64,000 bases of DNA from Liolophura sinensis. Taxonomy: Eukaryota; Mollusca; Polyplacophora; Chitonida; Chitonidae. The notes beneath the pieces are model-generated. The model was not told the origin of the DNA. It did not search any database and saw nothing but the letters and a program-made list of their open reading frames with translations. How positions within the stretch are numbered: position 1 is the stretch's first letter; each line of letters opens with the position of its first letter. Positions 14,001 through 21,200 of the stretch are shown here, piece after piece. The DNA lies in the NCBI RefSeq assembly GCF_032854445.1, contig NC_088297.1, positions 13,257,335 to 13,321,334 on the forward strand. The letters are read 5' to 3'. The translations under genes and the position numbers were made by a program.

Positions 14001-15653
14001 AGAGATTACTGTAACCTTTGCCGTTTCATGACCCGTAATACTTTGTCATCAGCATCATGGGGAACAACCGACACAAAACTTTTGCTAAACTCAAGCCCGC
14101 TTCTGGAGAGATTTCCCTTTCCAAAGAATCCCTGTGAATAGAAATAAAAGTCTCCCCTTACCAAGACATGCAACAAATGTAAATCTGCCTTAAAGAATAC
14201 ATGAATCATTTAGTTTTTATTTGTTGATAAACAGTTTAAGAGGTTTCCTAGCATATACAAATACAGAAAAGCTTCTCTGCTTTCTTCTTGAAGCAATGAC
14301 GCTTTTGTTAATATTCTTTTCCCGAGGCCACATCAATCAGTTCTTGAAATTTATTTATTCTGCAGTCTTGATAACTGTTAAAACAAACGTGTTGCGCGGT
14401 GTAAGGAAGAGACCACAACAGGGGTGATATTACAGATGATGTTACATTCCAGTAAGTCCCTGGATGATGTCATTTCGAAAAATTTTTTGACCACTGACGG
14501 GAAATACACAAAAAACACAGGGGATATTAAGCGATAGAAATATCCGTATTAAAGAAAAAAGTCTTTTTTCTGTCTTTTTTTTTTTTTGGCATAACCGTCT
14601 TCATTCCCCTTAAAACTAAAATGAAGGTTGTAAAGTTCACTTTCATGTATCTTTTCAGTCAGTGGTAGACTGCAACAGTTCTTAGTATGACTAGATTTAG
14701 AAAACATGAAATAAGCCACATTCGCATTTCAGGCTGTGCACTTGTCACAAAACTGCAGGTGTAGTCAGAAAAGCGCCCAGTAGGCTTTAAAGCTCGGGGC
14801 TGAACATGCTATATATGCCAACTAAAACAGCAAAATTGGTAATTTCAGCTTCGAATTTAGTTATTTAGTTTCATTTTCTTGAATGTTGTTGCCACAAGTT
14901 ACAGCTAATGGGAATATCACTGTAATGTAGAATTACAAAGAAACAAATATTTAATACACCAATTCATGAAGTAAGTATGCTACTGATAGTTTATGGCATA
15001 TACCCAGAGTGGCAAACCCCACCCCTGAATAACATGAGATTTTGTCAATATCTTATATTCTACAATGTGCTATATGTACTCAATGTGCTATGTGTACTCA
15101 CCATATTGTACAGATGATGAATATCTCCCGAGTGACTCACCAAAACAGCTTATCTACATAACTGACTAGATCCTACATGTGTACTCACCCTATTGTACAG
15201 ATGATGAATATCTCCTGAGTGACTCACCAAAACATCTGATCTACATAACTGACTAGATCCTACATGTGTACTCACCATATTGTACAGGTGGTGAATATCT
15301 CTTGAGTGACTCACCAAAAAAACTCATTTACATAACTGACTAGATCCTACATGTGTACTCACCATATTGTACAGATGATGAATATCTCCGCAGTGACTCA
15401 CCAAAACATCTGATCTACATAACTGACTAGATCCTAGATGTTTACTCACCATATTGTACAGATGATGAATATCTCCTGAGTGACATACCAAGACAGCAGA
15501 TCCACACAACTGACCAGTGTAGTAAAACCATTTTCCCACATTCTCAGTTTCGTGGGTAATGGAGCGAATGGGAACAGGAAAAGGGGAATGTCTCAGCGCA
15601 CGAACTCTCTTCTTCTTCTTTGGAGCCACAAGTTTACACCCACTCTCTGCCAT
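2012..15653 (-). CDS. TSEN2: TSEN2 gene (8 coding exons): tRNA-splicing endonuclease catalytic subunit
   Basis: Catalytic subunit of the nuclear TSEN complex, which cuts at the 5' splice site of intron-containing pre-tRNAs (known for the family). Coding exons, 5' to 3': 15450-15653, 14016-14131, 11875-13000, 8866-8919, 6920-7058, 5495-5655, 2511-2600, 2012-2080; phases fit and give 652 residues against 465 in human TSEN2. The N-terminus carries [11 protein letters not shown] (human GYFGKGILSRS). The C-terminal nuclease fold reads [21 protein letters not shown], then [14 protein letters not shown]. The family's Tyr-His-Lys triad is present as Tyr549, His557 and Lys600. The extra length is almost all in exon 3, an acidic, low-complexity linker of about 375 codons. 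The ATG at 15653 has a good context (AACAATGG). SMO is divergent upstream. Identity is firm; the only soft junctions are those between exons 2 and 3. Confidence 0.95.
2185..2495 (-). mobile_element. MITE-4 copy in TSEN2 intron 7
   Basis: Reads as the reverse of the element at 47103-47480: shared blocks include AAAGGTAAAAACAGTCCTAC, TTTACCGATCA and TTCAAACTCGAACT. Interrupted by a long T-tract near 2440. Fills most of the short last intron of TSEN2. Confidence 0.6.
2511..2600 (-). CDS. TSEN2: TSEN2 exon 7
   Basis: A 90-base exon after TTTTCTGTAG encoding [20 protein letters not shown] through [10 protein letters not shown], matching human ELMLCYLIKP...ESPECMKRIKVQ. Donor CAG|GTCAGT, phase 0. 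The 69-bp tandem array of this intron ends about 40 bases from the acceptor. Confidence 0.95.
2642..3955. repeat. 69-bp tandem array, about 19 copies (TSEN2 intron 6)
   Basis: Unit begins ATGATGGACTGGCAGATGAG and ends TTGGCAAATCATTC. Copies differ by a few substitutions (CCCC/CCCT, GAG/GTG). Because 69 is a multiple of three and the unit lacks stops in some frames, long open frames appear on both strands; they are by-products. The array ends about 40 bases from the exon 7 acceptor. Confidence 0.98.
4084..4438 (+). repeat. Tandem duplicate of a tRNA-like (SINE-like) unit
   Basis: Two copies (4084-4236 and 4286-4438) each carry TTTAGCTCAGTTGGNAGAGC (A box) and GAGTTCAAATCC (B box) spaced as in a tRNA, followed by GTGACCCACRTAGTGAAATC. 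The acceptor-stem halves do not pair, so these are tRNA-derived and not functional tRNA genes. Confidence 0.7.
4735..5329. mobile_element. MITE-1 copy A (long inverted repeats)
   Basis: About 595 bases with arms of roughly 170 bases that mirror each other: GTGGGTATTTGGGACCA on the left and TGGTCCCAAATACCCACC on the right; outer ends are TTTAAG/CTTTAAA. No coding capacity. Sister copies at 44088 and 50460. Confidence 0.8.
5495..5655 (-). CDS. TSEN2: TSEN2 exon 6 (active-site exon)
   Basis: Begins after GACGTTTCAG with the last two bases of an Ile codon. It then encodes [20 protein letters not shown] through [20 protein letters not shown]. It carries the whole catalytic triad (Tyr in LYKEG, His in FYHAS, Lys in ENVAK, residues 549, 557 and 600). 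Donor AAG|GTATTT, phase 0. Confidence 0.96.
5813..5848 (+). repeat. G-rich tract
   Basis: Five runs of four or more G within 36 bases (for example TGGGGATGTGGGGGGGGG), directly before a SINE head. Could form a G-quadruplex on the plus strand. Confidence 0.6.
5843..6110 (+). mobile_element. SINE family A, full length
   Basis: Head GATGGCTCAGTTGGTTAGCG (A box TGGCTCAGTTGG) and a GTGAGTCCAGCTCC B-box region, the CGTGGGTTTCCCC central block, and a tail of AAATAAATAAATA. A good reference copy for the family in this window. Confidence 0.92.
6131..6322 (+). mobile_element. MITE-2 copy a
   Basis: GCAATTCTTTCACCTTTTTG on the left and AACGTTGAGGAATTTCGGTA on the right are inverted partners. The centre has TTGGCCAATCCAATCAATGT, shared with copies at 23955, 26470, 44795 and 54425. 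Confidence 0.65.
6490..6575 (-). mobile_element. tRNA-derived SINE fragment (family D)
   Basis: Minus-strand B-box GCGGGTTCAATCCTGGC with flanking GTAGATTCTCTCGCTCTC; resembles pieces at 13225 and 62915. Confidence 0.45.
6606..6838 (-). mobile_element. SINE family A, near full length, reverse
   Basis: On the minus strand, head GGGGCCTACGTGGCTTAG and end GAATATTCTTGAGTACGGCG-like; lies just downstream of TSEN2 exon 5 on the coding strand. Confidence 0.88.
6920..7058 (-). CDS. TSEN2: TSEN2 exon 5
   Basis: Follows TTTTTTTCCACAG and encodes [20 protein letters not shown] to KFGVDY plus one base. It holds the [17 protein letters not shown] core of the nuclease domain. Donor ACA|GTAAGT. A reverse-orientation SINE begins only about 15 bases upstream of the acceptor, so the intron's branch region is SINE sequence. 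Confidence 0.95.
7074..7302 (-). mobile_element. SINE family B, reverse, abutting TSEN2 exon 5 acceptor
   Basis: Tail GTGAGTGAGTGAG plus TGGGGTTTAACATC, then GAATTCTTAGAGTGCATGTA and ACTGAAGGCAAGTAAGCCGC. Its tail reaches to about 15 bases from the exon 5 splice acceptor. Confidence 0.88.
7690..7886 (-). mobile_element. SINE family A, reverse, internally deleted
   Basis: Tail TATTTATTATTTATTT, GTGTTTTACG-like block, GGCGGCCAGCATTATGGTGG, then GCTGGACTTGAACTCACAGC; the part around the pol III A box is missing. Confidence 0.85.
8212..8239. repeat. 28-bp perfect palindrome
   Basis: AACTACTGGAGTTT followed directly by its reverse complement, centred on GTTTAAAC. In TSEN2 intron 4. Confidence 0.9.
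8285..8690. mobile_element. MITE-5 (inverted-repeat element)
   Basis: Left blocks AATACTTTCATTCATTT, GTGGGCTTTATAAGCC and AGGAACTCTGATGTCAC have reverse partners GTGATGTCAGAGTTCCTA, CCATAAAGCCCACC and AAATGAAAGTATATTTATGC on the right. No coding content. Confidence 0.65.
8866..8919 (-). CDS. TSEN2: TSEN2 exon 4 (18-codon microexon)
   Basis: A 54-base exon encoding [18 protein letters not shown], matching human AFFLVYALGCLSIYYEKE. Bounded by a TTGCGTTGTAG acceptor and a CAA|GTGAGT donor, phase 0 on both sides. It is too short for ORF finders and was found by looking for the expected residues between exons 3 and 5. Confidence 0.9.
9025..9235 (-). mobile_element. SINE family C fragment, reverse
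   Basis: Shares CAATTTTCCAGTCATATGAC, GGCAAGGTGAGTCCATGC, AAGTATCCTGCCGA-like and the GTGTGCCAACCAGT block with the copies at 13579 and 45765. Confidence 0.65.
9304..9522 (-). mobile_element. SINE family A, reverse
   Basis: TTTATTTATTTATTTGATTG tail, GCAGCCAGCACTATGGTGGG, then AGCTGGACTTGAACTCACAG and a truncated head ending at GCGCTATG. Confidence 0.9.
9766..9791 (+). repeat. Poly-C/poly-A tract
   Basis: A run of about fourteen C followed by eleven or so A. Simple sequence in TSEN2 intron 3. Confidence 0.9.
10640..10840. repeat. Three-copy local repeat
   Basis: GAAATGAAAGTAAGTGGATT plus ATTTTCATAAGAAAAATTGC occurs three times, two of them followed by CTAAAGACCCCAGAAAACT. In TSEN2 intron 3. 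Confidence 0.9.
10968..11757. repeat. 28-bp tandem array with a palindromic core, about 28 copies
   Basis: Unit ATGATTAGGTGAAATACAGT then ATACTGCG. Each unit carries the self-complementary 10-mer CAGTATACTG (some mutated to CAGGATACTG or CAGTACACTG). Lies in TSEN2 intron 3 about 120 bases from the end of exon 3. Confidence 0.97.
11875..13000 (-). CDS. TSEN2: TSEN2 exon 3 (long acidic linker)
   Basis: Encodes 375 residues from [15 protein letters not shown], matching the human PIITSKRYQHSVEW region, through a long low-complexity acidic stretch to [16 protein letters not shown] (human NPYRIFEYLQLSLEE). Donor GAG|GTGAGA, phase 0. The acceptor at 13001-13002 has a weak pyrimidine tract; an alternative CTTCCGACAG acceptor slightly downstream keeps the same phase and drops seven or eight residues. 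The linker includes a perfect double KKKMAD (18 bp twice, around 12795-12831) and the acidic patch [11 protein letters not shown] near its end. Confidence 0.9.
13225..13335 (-). mobile_element. tRNA-derived SINE fragment (family D)
   Basis: Minus-strand TTCAATCCCAGCCTTGGAC and GTCGTAGATTTCCGAC; part of the same low-copy family as 6490 and 62915. Confidence 0.4.
13579..13940 (+). mobile_element. SINE family C copy
   Basis: Head TGTGGCCTAGTGGTTGGAGC (A box) and AACAAACTCGGGTCAGGTC, then ACTTGTTGCTGCCTCACTTG, TTTGGCATGATACTTCAGTA and a degenerate tail at TGCAATGTAAAACCTCAG. In TSEN2 intron 2. Confidence 0.8.
14016..14131 (-). CDS. TSEN2: TSEN2 exon 2
   Basis: Starts after a TTCTATTCACAG acceptor and encodes [11 protein letters not shown] through VLRVMKRQ, plus AG of a split codon. 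The chosen donor is AAG|GTTACA. An alternative, ACA|GTAATC nine bases on, is in the same phase and would add three residues. The first choice aligns better with the human MKTNMPIIT stretch. Confidence 0.85.
15016..15480 (-). repeat. 87-bp tandem array copying TSEN2 exon-1 end and donor
   Basis: On the coding (minus) strand the unit is 63 bases like the exon-1 end (CAGTTATGTAGATCAGATG ... TGTACAATATG) plus 24 intron bases starting GTGAGTACACATG. Five donors sit at exact 87-base spacing, with the preceding exon-like base at 15450, 15363, 15276, 15189 and 15102. The first is the normal exon end. Confidence 0.95.
15450..15653 (-). CDS. TSEN2: TSEN2 exon 1
   Basis: Codes for [20 protein letters not shown] up to DIHHLYNM, 68 residues, ending in phase 0 at ATG|GTGAGTAAA. 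It matches the human N-terminus in its lysine-rich start and in the LYN/LYG residues before the FFGKG motif of exon 2. The last 63 bases of this exon plus the first 24 of the intron are the unit of an 87-bp tandem array that continues into the intron, so other donors lie downstream. Confidence 0.9.
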
Positions 15654-15713
15654 TGTTCACTTGTCAGTTGGTGTCATGAACTAAAAGAGGGAAAATAAGA
15701 TACATTTGAAAAT

Positions 15714-15824
15714 ATTTATTTATTTCTTTGATGATTTACACCATACTCAAGAATATTTTGTTAATATGCCACTGACATCATTATAGAGGCAGGGAACTGA
15801 GAAGACACAAGGGGAAACCAACCA
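15714..15824 (-). mobile_element. SINE family A remnant, reverse
   Basis: TATTTATTTATTTCTTTGAT tail and CATACTCAAGAATATTTTG; strongly diverged, so probably old. Confidence 0.65.
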
Positions 15825-16134
15825 TTTCAAACATAGCATCTTTACATATCATGGCATGAGTTAACTTTATAGTATATAGACAACATTATTCCAGCCTTTT
15901 GATTTGTTCACATTTCAGCAAGTTACGAGTTGGCTGTTGTAAAGACAAGGTTGCTGCTTGTGAGACTAGATGATAGTTGTTTACCCTCTTCACAGATGTT
16001 CCTTGCGAAAAAGCCGATTATTCAATGAACTGACATGCCTCTGCCACGTGACAGCAACCAGAACTTTTCACATCCCTTGAGATTTGTTCACAATTTTTGT
16101 TGGGATATCAAATTGATCAAAAACGAATGTTTTT

Positions 16135-16338
16135 ATGCCAGCATTATGGTGGGAGGAAACCGGACACAGCCTGGGGGAAACCCACGACCATCCACAGGTC
16201 ACTGCCACACCTTCTCACGTGCAGCCGGAGAGGAAGCCAGCATGAGCTGGACTTGAACTCACAGCGACCGCATTGGTGAGAGGCTGCTGGGTTAGTACGC
16301 TGCGATAGAGCGCTAACCAAGTGAGCAACGGAGGCCCC
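16135..16338 (-). mobile_element. SINE family A, reverse, tail missing
   Basis: From GCCAGCATTATGGTGGGAGG to the head AAGTGAGCAACGGAGGCCCC. In the TSEN2-SMO intergenic region. Confidence 0.88.
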
Positions 16339-17776
16339 CATGTGTCGAAAGTTGGACCATCAGTGCCTACCATACAAGCCGGTTCCATTCAGTTTTCAAG
16401 ACAGCTTTAGACAAGTTGGTTTACTCCACACGGTTCCAGTAAAACGTCGTGAAAGTGTTATCACTAAAGTTTCGTAAACGTTGACGCAATCGAGAAATGG
16501 TGGCAAGTGCCGTACGACGATCCGCACGTTCGTATGGAAGCAGACATCTTTATTTGAGTGTTCCGTTATTCAGAAGCCACGGAAGATGTAAATTACGACA
16601 CAGATTATTGTTCATCACAAAACTCAAGCATGAAAATTTACGTCTGTGTTACAGATCTGGTCTTATTGTGGTGTGTAAAATAAACTACCTACGAAGATTT
16701 AAATTGTGGAAACCCAAATCGACGAACGGCACGCTCCCGATTTACCCAGTTCACACGTGACCCGTCAAATCGGGGGTGGGCGTGGCTGAGTGTGGGTCAA
16801 TCAGGTGCACGTTGCATATTGATCGGCTCGGACGTCGAATGTGGGACACGGGGAAAAGTTAAATATCGACAGGTTTGTTGATAGAGCGACTATGAAAGTT
16901 CGATTACTTCGTCAGAGCGGGAAAATGGAATGCAGGAGAAATGCATTGGCGGACGTGTGTTAAAGTTAGATGGTAGTTTTTCCTGGAGTTTGGAAGAGAT
17001 TTAACAACAAAGACGATGTAGTTTTTGGGCAGCCCCGCTCGCTTGTCCTGCTTTTGCCAACACAGCGTGCTCTCACTCCCCGTTACGGGTAGAAGGATTT
17101 CTAAAGATGGACTCCTTTTCTTTTATCCTACCTCTCGAGCCTTTGGATTTGATATACTCCAGTCTCTGGTAGTTCTTTTATGCTCGTGTGAATGGAGACA
17201 TGTTAGACATTGTAACTTGACTGTGACCGGGAGAGGCTGTTCTTTTTTAACATAGAGACCATGCACATAGTAGAAGATGCATAAATGTATGGTTAAAACC
17301 TGTCAGCCTAGAACTCAGAAAGTTACACTAAGTTGACTTAATGGCTAAGATGCTCCCACCAAACCTGAGTACAAGTCTTGTACATGAACACAACTTTAAT
17401 TTGATGTTCAGATGGAACTTCAAAGGAATTCATGGAATTTAAGTTCAGTAAGGTGTCAGTTGGAACAGCTTCTGTTTGTTTTCTACAAATAAACAGACCC
17501 TCAAAATATGATGTAGAGATTGGACTTGAAAAGCTCAAGGAACACAAAGTTAAGATGACAGAGTGTCAGTTGCAACATTTCTTCTGTTTAGTACCATCAA
17601 AATGTGATGGTCATCTGAAACTTTTGCAAAAAGTTGCAAAAAACTTGAACAGTTGCTAAAAACTTGAACAGTTGCAAAAAACTAGAGGTACTGGTGTTTT
17701 AGTTTTAAGTCAGTTGATTTGAGAAAGCATCGCTTAATTCAAAGCTAAATATTGTTTTGCAAATCAGTGTGCAAAG

Positions 17777-18268
17777 ATGGAATTCAGACTACTCATCATT
17801 GATTTGAAGCTAATGCAGCATTTTACCGGATATTACCTTCTTTTGATTCTAACATCAATTCACCAGGGAACTTGTGCAAAGCCAGATTCAAGTTGTTTGA
17901 CAAATGTTACAAAATGTGATGCTTTTACCAGCATGAACCTTACTGAGGTGACTTGTCTGGGAACCAAGGTAAAATTCAACCACACCAGTTTGATGTTTGC
18001 AAAAGATTCGAGCAGCTTTGCGGAAGTAAAGGAAAAGCTGCGGTTATGGTCGGGCCTGCGTAATGTGCCGCGTTGCTGGGATGTGGTGCAGTCGTTCCTG
18101 TGCTCTGTTTATGTGCCACATTGCTACGCAGACACAAACCAAGTGGAATTACCCAGTAAGGAAACTTGTGAACGAGCGCGAGAGCCTTGCAAGATCGTGG
18201 AGTCCTACCACGGAGGATGGCCAGACTTTCTCAGTTGTGACCAGAATTATTTCAAGGAAGCTTGCAAG
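17777..18268 (+). CDS. SMO: SMO exon 1 (signal peptide and cysteine-rich domain)
   Basis: 164 codons. A hydrophobic leader ([17 protein letters not shown]) precedes a Frizzled-type domain with [29 protein letters not shown] and GGWPDFLSC. Ends in phase 0 at AAG|GTAATT. Either Met1 or Met13 could start the protein; both leave the leader intact. Confidence 0.97.
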
Positions 18269-21200
18269 GTAATTGATAACACTAGAACATATACTGTGTT
18301 TGTCTTAAAATTTTACAGGCATTACATAAGGCATTACCATGGATGAGAATTTTCAACTGATTTCAGGGGATTTCAAGAGAAATAAGGATTTTAAAATTAT
18401 CTAATCTTTGACTAATCTTTTTACACATGACATGAGCATTGCCGAGTAGAATTAATTTCAGTTGATTTTGCCATGGCCTTAGTGACACGGAAACGCTGGT
18501 CACGTCGGTCACGCTGGCCAACTACATGTATATGTACCTAGCCTGCCTTTGCCTGCATTTATGTCTCTGTATTGCTCTGTAACCTTATATTACTTTATAC
18601 CCCTAAGCCTATTTGACTATGTCAAGTTGTATTCATCATGAATGCGTGAAAGGGAATGTTCAATGTGAGGATAGCCGTTTATGGAATCACAGTTGGTGTT
18701 GTCAGGGGATCAAGTTACTGAGCACGAATATCACCTTTTGTTGACAACAGGTGAAAGGACCGATACATGTAGGGCTTACAGCTTTATATAAATCAAGACT
18801 CTTCGTCAGACAGCATCAAAGACTTGGAGCCGGTTGTTCTAAAATGTCAATTGACTTAATATCAGATTTAACTTTGTCTTTAGCCAAGTCATCAATGTTG
18901 TACATAACCTTCCGAAGAAAATAGTCATAATTGTATATTAAATATATAAATTAACTTCATTTTTAGCCAAGTCCTCAGTTTTTGTACATAGCCCAAAAAT
19001 AAAATTGGGTAAGTTAAATTAAATATACATGTAAACTTAATCTGCTGCTGTTATACATTGACTTAAGTCTTTGAGTTCATGTGGATGTGTAGTCATAGGT
19101 GTATTTTTTTGATTGGTGTTTTATGCCATACTCAAGAATATTTCACTTATATGACTGCGGCCAGCATTATGGTGGGCGGAAACCGGGCAAAGCCCGGGAG
19201 AAACCCACAACCATCCGGAGGTTGCTGCAGACCTGTCAGAGGTGTATGTTCTGTTCATGTGGATGTGTTGTCAGAGGTGTATATTCCGTTCACGAGGATG
19301 TGTTGTCAGAGGTGTATATTCCGTTCACCAGGATGTGTTGTCAGAGGTGTATATTCTGTTCACGAGGATGTGTTGTCAGAGGTGTATGTTCCATTCATGA
19401 GGATGTGTTGTCAGAGGTGTATGTTCTGTTCATGTGGATGTGTTGCCAGAGGTGTATGTTGTGTTCATGTGGATGTGTTATCAGAGGTGTATGTTGTGTT
19501 CATGTGGATGTGTTGTCAGAGGTGTATATTCCGTTCACGAGGATGTGTTGTCAGAGGTGTATGTTCCATTCATGAGGATGTGTTGTCAGAGGTGTATGTT
19601 CCGTCCATGTGGATGTTGTCTGAGGTGTATGTTGTGTTCATGTGGATGTGTTGTCAGAGGTGTATATTCCGTTCATGAGGATGTGTTGTCAGAGGTGTAT
19701 GTTCTGTTCATGTGGATGTGTTGTCAGAGGTGTATATTCCGTTCATGAGGATGTGTTGTCAGAGGTGTATGTTCTGTTCATGTGGATGTGTTGCCAGAGG
19801 TGTATGTTGTGTTCATGTGGATGTGTTGTCAGAGGTGTATGCTGTGTTCATGTGGATGTGTTGCCAGAGGTGCATGCTGTGTTCATGTGGATGTGTTATC
19901 AGAGGTGTATGTTGTGTTCATGTGGATGTGTTGCCAGAGGTGTATGTTGTGTTCATGTGGATGTGTTGTCAGAGGTGTATGCTGTGTTCATGTGGATGTG
20001 TTGCCAGAGGTGCATGCTGTGTTCATGTGGATGTGTTGTCAGAGGTGTATGTTCTGTTCATGTGGATGTGTTGCCAGAGGTGTATGTTGTGTTCATGTGG
20101 ATGTGTTGTCTGAGGTGTATGTTGTGTTCATGTGGATGTGTTGCCAGAGGTGCATGCTGTGTTCATGTGGATGTGTTGTCTGAGGTGTATGTTCCGTTCA
20201 TGTGGATGTGTTGTCAGAGGTGTATGTTCCGTTCATGTGGATGTGTTGTCAGAGGTGTATGTTCCGTCCATGTGGATGTGTTGTCTGAGGTGTATGTTGT
20301 GTTCATGTGGATGTGTTGCCAGAGGTGCATGCTGTGTTCATGTGGATGTGTTGTCAGAGGTGCATGCTGTGTTCATTTGGATGTGTTATCAGAGGTGTAT
20401 GTTCCGTCCATGTGGATGTGTTGTCTGAGGTGTATGTTGTGTTCATGTGGATGTGTTGCCAGAGGTGCATGCTGTGTTCATGTGGATGTGTTGTCAGAGG
20501 TGTATGTTGTGTTCATGTGGATGTGTTGTCAGAGGTGTATGTTCCGTCCATGTGGATGTGTTGTCTGAGGTGTATGTTGTGTTCATGTGGATGTGTTGTC
20601 AGAGGTGTATATTCCGTTCACGAGGATGTGTTGTCAGAGGTGTATGTTCCATTCATGTGGATGTGTTGTCAGAGGTGTATGTTCTGTTCATGTGGATGTG
20701 TTGTCAGAGGTGTATGTTCCGTCCATGTGGATGTGTTGTCTGAGGTGTATATTGTGTTCATGTGGATGTGTTGTCAGAGGTGTATGTTCTGTTCATGTGG
20801 ATGTGTTGTCAGAGGTGTATGTTCTGTTCACGTGGATGTGTTGTCAGAGGTGTATGTTGTGTTCATGTGGATGTGTTGTCAGAGGTGTATGCTGTGTTCA
20901 TGTGGATGTGTTATCAGAGGTGTATGTTGTGTTCATGTGGATGTGTTGTCAGACGTGTATATTCCGTTCACGAGGATGTGTTGTCAGACGTGTATGTTCC
21001 ATTCATGAGGATGTGTTGTCAGAGGTGCATGTTCTGTTCATGTGGATGTGTTGTCAGAGGTGTATGTTCCATTCATGAGGATGTGTTGTCAGAGGTGTAT
21101 GTTCCGTCCATGTGGATGTGTTGTCTGAGGTGTATGTTGTGTTCATGTGGATGTGTTGTCAGAGGTGTATGTTCCGTTCATGAGGATGTGTTGTCAGAGG

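Larger units (their letters stand above)
15654..17776. promoter_or_regulatory. Shared 5' region between divergent TSEN2 and SMO
   Basis: About 2.1 kb between the two start codons. It holds two reverse SINE fragments (near 15714 and 16135) and a less AT-rich stretch at about 16420-17100. That stretch has CACGTG at 16754-16759 and a GC-box-like GGGGGTGGGCGTGGC shortly after, and is the likeliest SMO promoter and 5' UTR start. No conserved coding potential is visible. A 5' UTR intron in either gene cannot be ruled out. Confidence 0.4.

Noticed and set aside
16497-16760. Possible small protein MVASAVRRSARSYGSRHLYL...
   Set aside because: No homology recognised; lies in the likely promoter/5' UTR zone, and the length is compatible with chance in a less AT-rich stretch.
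17025-17255. Possible short upstream protein before SMO
   Set aside because: Probably SMO 5' leader sequence; no conserved features.
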